Assembly: GCA_028829895.1 (NCBI GenBank)
Contig: CM054184.1
Span: 24,693,201-24,757,200 of the forward strand
Direction: 5' to 3'
Length of the DNA: 64,000 nt
Origin: Sinotaia quadrata
Lineage: Eukaryota; Mollusca; Gastropoda; Architaenioglossa; Viviparidae
In this document: piece by piece, positions 49,901-61,900 of the stretch
Layout: each line of letters begins with the position of its first letter
Position numbering within the stretch: the first letter of the stretch is position 1
The notes under the pieces: model-generated
Database searches by the model: none
Seen by the model: the letters and a program-made list of their open reading frames with translations, nothing else
Told to the model about the DNA's origin: nothing
Translations under genes and position numbers: made by a program

Positions 49901-52900
49901 GCCACACATCTATGGTAGCGGGCATCGAACCCCTCAAAAGAATCTAAATAGTGTTGCAGTAACTTCCATGCATGATTTGAAGCACTGTAATCAAACAGAA
50001 AATTAACTTAATAAAGAACCTTGCAAAAATACCAGCATACTTTATTAGTTTATATGCAATCCAATTTAGTACTGCATCTTTCAACAGTCTTATTAATGAT
50101 TGGATAAAATTAACTTGCATTACATTATTTTTTTTTTATAAAAAAAAAAAACTCTATTCCATCTCCATAAATAATTTTAAATATTTCAATAAAAGTGATT
50201 GGTTAGAATTTTAAACAGCAAATGTAAGCCTAATACTATTGTTGTCCATAAATTTACTTGCCAACAATGAAATTGTTTTTGATTCCATCAATTTTTACTT
50301 TATATTAAAAGAAATATTACTAGGCTCATAGTAGTTGCAAACAGACATGTTTTTATCACTATCTTTCTATAAATACAAATTTTGTCATTACATCTGTGTT
50401 ACATTTCTTTCTGAATCAACCATCTACCATTATACAATATAGTAACTCACAATATGGTCATTTGCAACAAGCAATTCTAAGTAATTTTGGCTTTTTAATC
50501 AAACCTTGCTTACTTAAATGAAGACACTCATTAAACACACCAAGTGACATTCATGTCATACTTTTCATTTTGAACTACTACACTGTTTATTACATTTGAT
50601 CTGTGAACATATTTCCTAGGCTAAAATGTTGATACTTAAGAAAATAAAGTTCTGACGAGAGAATATCTATACTCTGAAGTGAGAATATCTATACTAACAC
50701 TTAATGGTGTTGAAAACGTTTAATAACAGCGTAAGAGCAGTTCAACAATTGTTTTCTCTCACAGCATATGAAAGCTAGATCTGGCAAATTGTTCATATAT
50801 GGAAACTTATTATAGTCGGTAACCCCAACCAATTTTTCACATTTGATTCATGGTAAAATAAATGTGTTTATATAATAGTATTATATGATATAAGGTTGCA
50901 AGCAAAATTCTAAGACCAAACATAAAGCAGTTTATTAAATATCATCATTTAAATAAACAAGTTGGTTGTTGTCACTTTACGAGATGAATAAATGCTCATT
51001 TTTTTTATACACTATAGAAATGATAAATCTTCAGTTGTGAAATGGCAAAGTTAAAATTATAATAGAAGTAAATATTCTAAATGAAAAAAATGCAAAAGCT
51101 CTTTCAGAGAATGTATTATAGTTTACAAATTGTGTACAAACGTAGCTTGATGATTTTGTTTTAAAACTTATGGCAAACACTTTTTTTAAAGAATAAATTT
51201 TGAAGTCTTATATATTATATTAGAATAATTACAATGGATTCCAGATAAAATTATTATTTGAAATTTAAAATTATTATTATGCAGTTTCAAATATACCGTT
51301 ATTTCAAGAGGCCAATCTTTTTCCTAGCATTGCAATATAATTCGTCAAAGAGCTTGTTTCAGACTGATAATTTCTGAAGAATATTGCATATATTGTCTTA
51401 CATGTATACTGGAAATTATTTATGAAAGTAAATATTTCAAAATTGTCAAAATGACACATTGTAGTGCATGTACTATCGCTACTTGGCCACCATTTTAAAT
51501 ATGCAAACTTCATCTATCGGTCGAATGGGCAATGAAAACGTTTTGCACTGAATTGTGCTTATCCCATTAAGCTGACCTCTAAACATAAAAAAATATTTAA
51601 AGAAAATATTAATTTCACGAGCGAAATTGTGCTTTGTCAACTAAAATTAATAACGGCCGATAAATAAGATTCTGGAAGTGTTAAAAAAGGACTTGTATGT
51701 TGAAGAACTCTTAGGAGACAACTGTATCTTAAACAACCGCTGGCCAAAACAGAAGGTGATTGTATACGAAACAAGCAGGTTTTTCTCATAACTGATCGGA
51801 AAATTATTGAAAATGAAATTGAAAGCAGAAAAACACTTCTGTAAGCTGAAGAGCGGGAGTTTAGAGGTAAGACCAGGAGATTCTTTCACTAAAAACGGAA
51901 GGTAGGCAGGTCTGTAAATATAATATGTTAGAAGAGATTTGCCCTGCTATGGCTCCAAATTATGAAACTAACAGTAATATTAGTTTTGATGACATTAAAG
52001 ATGAAGTGTCGGGGTCAGAAGAGGTGTATACATCATGTAATGATGAACTTTTAACTTCAAAATGTCACAGAGCTGTTCAGTCCAGTTGGTCACCTAGTAC
52101 ACATGAGCATTTTTTCTTTTTAATTTTTTTTATACAGATTCCTATTAAAAATCTAGAGAAATATATATAGAGTTTTCCAGTTCTATCTGTCTGAAACGCT
52201 AAAGCATCCTTGACCTTCGAGCACATGGGAGTTTGGGTATTTTTACATTAGCCAGCTTTATGTTGCATTGTCACATTCATGAAACAGAGACAACATCAAA
52301 GTACTCATAAAAAAAAAACCCACAAAACAACAGTCAAGATCTTTTGCTAAATGTTGCTCAAATTTTCACCCACAATGTGACTTATAATTTAAAATTATAA
52401 CTGAGCAGGTAAGAAACAAAAGTTATAAAAACTTTCAGCAGGTGTTCAGAAAGGGAATAAGTCTACAAAATTAGCTGCAGTAATCAACAAACTTTAAAAA
52501 TAAATATAACAATACTTTATGTAATCTTAGATACCTCACATCATTTATTACAACGCAGGCAAGAATTATGAAATAAAACTCAGAATGTTTTTTTTTATTC
52601 TCACAGAGATAAATAAATAGTGGAAGACATTTATTTTTGCATTTTATTGACCTTACTAGAATTAATTCATACATTTTATTAAAAGAAATTTAGAAAGATA
52701 AACACAGATTCAATTGAATAAAAAGAACCTAACAAGTGCAATCAATTAAACTTCACATATGAATTAATCAAACAGCTGGGGGTGGGGTGGAGAGGGTAAA
52801 ATTAGCAAAGAATCATTGTACTATGTCTTCTATTTCTAAAATGAGAAATAATTGTGAACTTTGTTATTTAAATATGGACAAGACATAAAAGGCAAGACAG

Positions 52901-55900
52901 AAATGTACTGCACATGAAATAATTCTTTGTTTTCAAGAAGACAAATTATCTGAATGATGTGACATAATATATGTTATATTTATAAGTTTATTGCATATCA
53001 TGCTAATTTATTGTCAATGTGCTAGCATATTTCTGCTACTTAATTATGTTAGCTTTCTATAATAAGGTGCAGGAATCTTGGTTTGGTACCTGCACTTTTT
53101 ATATCATAAACTTCCTAGCATCACACAGAACAAAATAATATATTTTTTAGCATAGTCGTAAACTACTGACTTTGTTGTTTAATGATTAAATTCTTGAAAT
53201 TGTTAAATGAAATAAACATATTTAATAGGCATGTATGATTACCATAGATAATTTTTAATTTCTTGTTTTAACTCAACAACTATAGATTTTTCAAACTGTC
53301 ATGAATTAAATTTGTTTTCATTCAGTTCAATATTTATAATTTTAAACTGAATTAATAACTTATTTTTAAAAATCTTTTTAGATGACTGAAATACATCAAC
53401 TTCATTAGTGAGAGGTGAATGTTTTGGTTTAAGACATTATGCATTCTTTGTTGATAAAGTGTTGTAATATATCACTCTCCACGATGCATTCATTACTGCT
53501 TTCATTATTATAAACACACACACACACATATATATATACACATTATGCACACACACACACACAACCAACCACAATTTATATACTAACTGGAATTTTGAGG
53601 TCAAATAAATGAAATTTGTGTCTTCATTCATTCATACACAGTTTTTTCTTCTTTGCGATTGGTATAGGTGTTGTTAGATTGAAATGTATTAATTATTTTT
53701 TAAATTATATAAATTTGGAATAATATTCAAAATTATTTTTACTTTACATCTGAAGCTTCTCCATTTAATGCTGAATATACTGATATATACTATGAGGCAT
53801 AAGAATACATGGGATATAAATAATTCATTGATTTAAAACAGGTGCATATTCTCATAAAAGATGTGAAGTCCCAAAACTCTAATGAGTTAGTCATAATAAT
53901 ACTGCAATTCATTAAGAGCTGATCTGAAACTACAAGACAGAACTTTCACTTTCTTTCAAAAGTTCTTATCTTCATTCAGTCATGAGTAGTTTTATTACTA
54001 GGTAATTTAATTTGTTATAATAAACAGTGTGACACGGGCACATTACTTAGTTAATGAAGATAGTTATTATTATTAATTAATCTTTCATAACTAATTTCAA
54101 GTGATGAGAATATTAATTTTATTTTAATGATCCTCCAACAGACACCACTCATCTCTCACTTGGCAGATATTTTGGCATTGTAAACATTTTCTTTATTCCA
54201 CAACATCAACCAACATTTACAGTCACATAAGGTTTCTGTGAGTGGAAAAGAAGACAAATGTGTCTTTAATCTATTTTTAGCAAGCCCACATCCACCCACT
54301 TTCTTTTCCAACATAAGATTATCAATACCAATGTGTAAGAAGATCAATAAATTTAACAATAAATTTATTAAAAGAAAAATCAAATATACATATGACAATT
54401 ACAATGAAATAGATAATGTGACATCAATATTCCATGAACCTATGCTCGGATAACTATTGTTTACAATCTCTCTCTACATATAATATTAAAAAAATATAAT
54501 TACAGTTCAACAATGGAGTTAATACAAATTGCAGGTTAATCCTATCAGAGAATAGAAATGGAGTTATTTAGAGTTAAATGTGTAAATTTACTGGATTAAG
54601 CACTGAACTGGATTAAGCACTGCTTGACAGTCTTTCACTTGCTTTTGCAACAATGTCAACTCCCAGTCTTTCATTTTCTTTGCAACATTGTCAAAATGTC
54701 CGCACTCAGAACATGTTCCCGCCACTGGAAACTGATATGCTGCTATATTTTTGAATGTCCCCTTCCATGTCACTCCTTCATGTACGACATGATTTCAATG
54801 ATTCTGGTAACTTCACTGCAGCAGAATTCTCCGGAATGTACTTGCTCTGATACATCAATAGTGCATTGCATACTCCTTTATGCTTACATACTCTGCAACA
54901 CACTTTGCAAATTTCCTGCACTTTTCCAGTCACTCAAATCATGATCAGTGAACAAACGAAGGGTAGCTAGGAACTTGAAAGTTGAACTTGAGGCTCCACT
55001 TGAGACTCACAGCTCAGGGTTGAACTCACAGAGTAAGACCCAAACCAACAAAAAAGGCACTTGATCATTGCAACATATAATTAAGGAGCAAACCAAAGTT
55101 TCTCACAATATAACTCCATTCTATCTGACACTCCATTCTCAATTTACAATTCCTGCAACAGTATTCATTATCCCCATGCATGCACATGGTAAAATAAACA
55201 CAGTATATTAAACAATGTCATATATTAATACACCACATGGGTACAGCTTAGTTCAAACATCTGTAGTAATAAAAGTTAATTTACATAGTACATTTCTACA
55301 TAAACACAAGTATAACATATCATAGTAAAATGCATGAAATGTTTCTAAGTCCATTCTCTCTCAGTCAGTCAAGTTAACGACTGCCTTCAAGCCAGACTTT
55401 TTTCCTTTACTTCAAATTCAAAAGTGATTAGGGTGAAGAATTCTCTACAGCAAGTGAACTCCTTAAACTCAACCCAGTGGCTAGTTTCAATCTCATAAAT
55501 GATTATCATTGGATAATAGGAAACTGCTCACTCAGTTTCCATTTAGGTCAGTGAATATATAATATTCTTGCCTCAGGCTGTTTACTTCAACTCAGGCACT
55601 TTCAAAATAACACCATAAGGTTGGGTCACTGACAATTTAGCAGTTTATATAACTTGAAAATATTTGAAAATAGGGGCAAATTTACTGTCACAAACAGCTA
55701 TAGCAAAATGAGAATTTAGAAAGGATCATATAACTATTGCTGGTATAACTCTTCAATGTCAATAGTTTTGAGTTGTTAATGTTGTGCTTAAAAAAAGAGA
55801 CAAACGGTAGTATATATAAATAGTTATCACCTGTGATCTCTTGAGGTAGCTATGGATTGGATGTCATTTTCTGCAAGCCATTCCCAGGCTGATGCAGCTT

Positions 55901-58900
55901 CTGCATTGTCCCCCAGTAAGGGCTGTGTGCTAGACTGTGCTAAACTCACACACCTGGAATGAAGAATACAGAAACCTGAAGCTCAGTGCAATGGACCCAA
56001 ACATTACCTGCATATCAGACTGTGCTAAACTCACACACCTGGAATGAAGAAGAATACAGAAACCTGAAGCTCAGTGCAATGGACCCAAACATTACTTGCT
56101 TATTAGACTGCTAAACTCACACACCTGGAATGAAGAATACAGAAACCTGAAGCTCAGTGCAATGGATTCCAAACTATTATATATAAAATGGAATTTTTTG
56201 TTTGTTTGCTAGCTGTTATACTTATCCACACTTATCAAAAGGAAATTTTCATGCTTAAAATACCCCAACTGTTACCAATAATGAAAGTCAAACTTGTTTG
56301 TGCAACAGACTGGGACTAAGGGTCACTTGATCATAAGGTTATAAGTAAGTGTGGCAATATGAACCACAGCTGATGTAAATAAAATTTTATTAAATAATTT
56401 TTCTAATTAAATAAATTAACTTCACTTTTGTGTGATATTAATGTTTTCTTCTTTATTTTCAAGGATAGATGAAGCATGTTGGAATGTTACCCTCTTTAGG
56501 CAAAATGTCTTAGGACAAATAATCCATTAGCATTATTATAGTTATGTATATGCCCAAACTAAATGTCCACCACTTTCAATGTGAGCATTTGAGAGGGCTT
56601 ATGGCTGCAAAACAGAATGACGAGCACCAAGCACCAATGGGTTCAATGCTTCAGTAAGTTTGTTTCATGGAGGTTGGGTCACTGAAGGTTGATAGGATGG
56701 CCACTTGTTTTTTTATCCTGCCACACTATTGTGGTAAGATACTTTTCCCTTCCTCAAAATTTTGCTTTCACCTCATTGTAGATTTGGCACCCATTTCAGC
56801 TCTTGTAGAAAACATTTTCTCTGTCATCCTACAGTTCCAAAGGCCTACACATCTCTCTCTCTCTCGATCGAGCAAATCTTCCATAAGTTTGGGAGATGTA
56901 AAAAAAAAATTATTGAAAAAAAAATAACTCCATGCATGAAGTCTAGTTCTATTGACAGCTTTCTGACTCATAAAGATCAAGTCCATTGGGCATTGGCTGG
57001 GGGTCTTCACAGCAAAGTAAATTTTGAACTTGCACAAATATGCAGTGTCATTGCAGTGATACCACGCCTGGCTGGTTTTAGTGCCCTGTACTGCAGATAC
57101 ACAAGAGCCCATTTATATTCAAATGATGCCTTGGTATGAATGTAGCAAATGTAGTTCCCACAGTATCTATCATTCCTTTTATTTTGTATAAGTGGTGAAA
57201 GTTCAGGCCTCCTCTGGCTGTCTCTGCCCATTTGTCACTGATGTGAAGATATGAAGTAAAGCTGATAGCAAGGTTTGATTGTATGCCAACATTGCCTTTA
57301 AAAGGATCTGCTGACAAGCAGAGATCAGTCTCTATACGCTTTCATTCTGCTAGTGTTGTCTGCTCATAATTGCCATGTGTACACCCATTTTGTCAAAATA
57401 CAGCGTATCTGTTGGTGTTATTGTCTATCAATAGTGTTTCAGGAAATAACAACAAAAAAATAATTCAAAGCGGTTGCAGTCATTACATAAAATCCATCCG
57501 GAAACACAGCTCATATACCAGCTGAATTAAAATCACTGACAAATAAATGGTGTATGAAGATGTGTAGTCCATTCACTGTCAGTATGAATCAGGGGTCTAA
57601 ATCTACTTCCATGTCGGAGTCTAACTGGCTACTATTGCTGTCCTGATTAAAAACGATATCATTTTCATTCTCACTATCATCTGCATTCAAGTCATGTTTT
57701 GCCTGCATCTGAAACTCATAAAATGATCCTTCTTCACTGGATTGAAGAAAAATCCATTGGGATTGAAGAATTAACATTGCTTGACTAAGAACTACTGTGA
57801 AATGTCAATGCCATATTTGTGATTAGCACATGGCACAAATGAGGCCAGCAAGGGTAAAATTAAAAAAAAAAAGCAATGTATGTTGACGCCATAAACTGAT
57901 TTGAAAATGAAGTTCTGATTGGCTGTTTCAAAATCAGCCTCAATTTGACATTGTGTAATAAACCATTGGCTTTTGAAAACAGATGTGCCCTTGTATGCTT
58001 ATGTCTGTACCAAAGAGAGGCAAAAAAACCACACTTACAGCAGGGAACGATTTAAACAAAGTGTAAAAGTGTAGTGCATTTATGAGAAGTACTAAAAAGA
58101 AATGCTGGATAAATGAGAAAAGCATTTCATTCAATGAGAAATAAGAGACAATGAGGGATAGAGCATTTAGTTTACAGAGAGAGAGAGAGAAACATTAGGA
58201 GAGATGGTAATAGAGTCATTGAGGATGATTGTGAGACAAGTATTTCATTCAATGGTATAGAAAGAGGAGAGGTAGAAACGGTGACACCAAGAAAGAAAGA
58301 GACACAGGAACACATCACTCATTCAGCAAAAACCTTAACACATCCATCACTCATTCAGCAAAAACCTTACCTAAGTGCTTACCTAAGTGCTAATGAGCTG
58401 AACACTGAATACAGAGACAGCTTGAAGGCATGACACACGACGACAGCCAAGTCATACAATCCAGCATTCACCAGAATCCCCACCATCTCATCAGAACTTG
58501 GACTTGGCCCTAAAACATCATAACAAATAAATTGATTTTATATGAACATAATTTTTCTGATAATAACTTTGGTCAGCATCACACATCTTTTCAGCAGAAA
58601 GAACAATATAAATAAAATACAAAATACTACTTCACTTAATTTCCTTTTATATAAATCACGTAAATAACAAAAACATTTAAACTAACAATATATAATTTAA
58701 CATGAGAATACTAAGTATTAAATACTGTCAAATGAATTGATATCACATGCACTTAACAGAAAAGTAGAGAAATAGGTTATGCCGGATAGCAGATTTGTAC
58801 ATGAATAATATAAGTGAATAGTACTACCCTATGTACTGAATGTATACTGTGCAATTGGGCTTAAAATACATTACCAAATATACCTGAGTAAAAGTCAATT

Positions 58901-61900
58901 CAAGTATATGTTAAAACATACATTTTAGAACTTGAATGCTTTCAAAATAACTGACTCAAGTATAAGTTAAACAAAAACAAAAACCAGAGGAAAATTAGTA
59001 AAATATTTTTTGACAAGTTAAAGAGGATAATTATAATAGTGCCCCAAAACCACTCCTAAATTTTTTCATAAACATAGACAACAAAATGTAAATATAAATT
59101 TAAAAGTAAATGGTAAATATATGTTGTCTGGTGTAGACTATAGTTCCTACTAAATTTACCGTATCCTCAAATCAAATGAAAGCTACAAGTAGCAATATTC
59201 AAGCACTCTTTCACTCAACTTTACTGCATGTGCAAATTATTTAAGTGATTAAAAAAGTTTGAAAAAATTAATAGATATAAAACAGAAAACACAACATGTA
59301 AATGTTAAACATCAGTAACAAATATGATACTCAACCAGTAGCTCAATTAGTCCCAAACAATTAGCAAGAAGGGAATTATACGTACCTATGTTGCAGTGAC
59401 ATTATACTAATCAAATGCATGACAGGTTTGTAAGCATGATGGGTGCCAGTATTTTGTATATTTATAAGGTTGTTTGATTTTAATAAATATAAATTTCAAC
59501 AACTTAATAACCATGTGTAGAATGTTCTTATTTATTATGACTTAACTACAATCATGTGCATGACAGAAGTTAAATGAATTTTGGATATCATTAAATATTA
59601 CTTGCAGCAATGGTCTGTAGTTATCAGCTATTGAGAAGCTTTTTTTAAAAAATTGAAAAAAAAAATCATTTCTTCATTTTCAACTTTTCCTTGGTCTTAG
59701 AGCTCATAAAACTGATTAACAACCACTGGAAGTGGACAAATGTTCAATGAAACAAAATATTTGGCACATACCACAATAATTATAGCATCACAAAAAACTG
59801 GAACTATTAAACTATTTTCATGTCATTGTACATCCACTTCTATACTCTCCTGTCCAGGAAATTTTTTAAAATGTTTCTGACCAAGACTTATGTTTATAGA
59901 GCCATTTGAAATTTTCTGGTCAAATTTTAAAATAAAACAATAAGTGGAAGGCATTTTTGGTTGAACCACCTCCAACTTCAATCCAGATAGTCTTGTCTGT
60001 TAGTAATTAACTGAGATCTAGATCTATCTGCTCTTCTTTCACCAGCATCTGGCCAGCAATTGTGAGCATCTGAGTTTTGATTCTCAGAATCAGTAGATTC
60101 ACCAATAACATCTGAACTAAAACTGCTCAATAAATCAGCCACTGAATCACTTTTATTTTCATGTCTGGATCAGCTAAGAAGCTTGTTCAGCCAATAGTCT
60201 TTGCTTGTAACCATTAGAGTATGAACCGATTTGACTAGGTTTGTTTGCAAGAATCACCTGTTCAGGTGCTATTAAAAAATTACAAATCAAATCAACCCTA
60301 AAAGAAAAATCCAAGCACAGATAAACAAGAGAAACTCAGACTAAGTCTAAGAAATATTGGACTAGAATAAACATCAGTAAATTTTGCATAATCTTAAGAA
60401 AAAAAAGACTTATCATGATGCAAAACTTGAAGTGGTGAACCATAAAATAAATAATGCAAATATAAATCATAATAAAATAATAATAAACAAATATTAGTGA
60501 AAATCTAACTCGCATGATTACTAAATGTTAACAGAGCATAAACCAAGTGCAAACAGATGAAAAAGAAACAACAGTGACATACAGGCTTAGAGTGTAGCTA
60601 GAGAAAAATAAAACTCAACTTCCAAAATAAGGTATATAGCACAAGTAAAAAAAGAAAAAAGTATACAAACCAGACATCAGTGCAGGGTCGGGATTTTTAC
60701 GGATGAGGCGCAATCGAGCATCCAAAAGGAGGTAATCTTTCTCCAGTTGAGAAAGATCTATAATCTCCACTTTTCTCTTCACTTTAGGATCAATATTAAA
60801 AAATAAAATCATTTATTCTGTGTGTATGTGTATGTTTGTAGGTATGACAATGTTTTATATGTACATATATATATCAGTTAAGAATAATACTATCACAATA
60901 ATATGTTTGCACAAAGAATGGTTAAAATGTACTTGACAGAATCTATAGGCATCTGGCATCTTCCAAGCTAAACACCCCAGAAAATAAAGTACATTGCAAA
61001 GATTAATAAAAATAACGGAAACAAATTAATATAAAAATAAACTAATTGATTTTTTTATAAAACAAACTATCAGTCATAAGGAACTTATGTAAGTAGTCAT
61101 AAACAAAGAAACGCACTTAATATTAAATATCCGTAGATCTCAGCGCACATATACTTTTGAATGAACTATTATCATGAATTTTAATGATATGAACTTTTAC
61201 TATTTAGAATTTTGATGATATACACTTTATGATTAGTTAAATTGAGACTTATAGTATTGGCATTGGTGCCGTATCATTGCCGCTTATTGATGAGAGAGCA
61301 AACCTTATATTTATTTATTTTTGATTTTATTTACATTTCATTATTTGCCAGTTCCCCCCCCCCCCCCCCAAGAGTGTGTGTGTTCTTTTGAAAGCATCGT
61401 ACATCTGATTTAATAAACCTAATCATATCTTTTCTTCAAAACTTGTTCGATATCATTTTGAAAAGGGCGAAAGTGGAATTTCGTTTTGCCTCGTTACATT
61501 TGTTCATCTTGTATTGTCCACATAACATTCGCCACCATCCCACTTGCACACTCATGAGCATACATGCCAGCAAAATGTCCCCTTTCAGTACAGAATAAAG
61601 TTTGATCCCCCATCCAGTCATCAATGATGTTTCTGTATTGTGGATTTTGTATTACCAACTTCACAGTTCGACATCTTTGCTGACAAATGTCTATGTCCAC
61701 CTTCCTTCCCGTCACCAGTTGAGAGGGTGGATGTGACACTGGTGCACAGGAAAAAATTCTAGCAACACTTGTGAAATAAACATCTAACCTGCATAAAACT
61801 ATGCACTGTACAAAAAAATTACAAAGTAAGATAAAAGAACAATTGTTAATTTCCTAAGTGCAAACTTACAATGCTCAGGCTGTTTTTCTATCCCATCAAC

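Noticed and set aside
49901..49945. TAGCGGGCATCGAACCCC, which resembles a tRNA T-arm or 3' part on the plus strand
   Set aside because: It lies inside a well-supported NUP160 exon on the other strand and no cloverleaf can be drawn.
60000..60200. Acidic Ser/Asp-rich minus-strand translation (for example SSDVIGESTDSENQNSD)
   Set aside because: It could be a transposase N-terminus, but there are early stops and no second motif to support a family.
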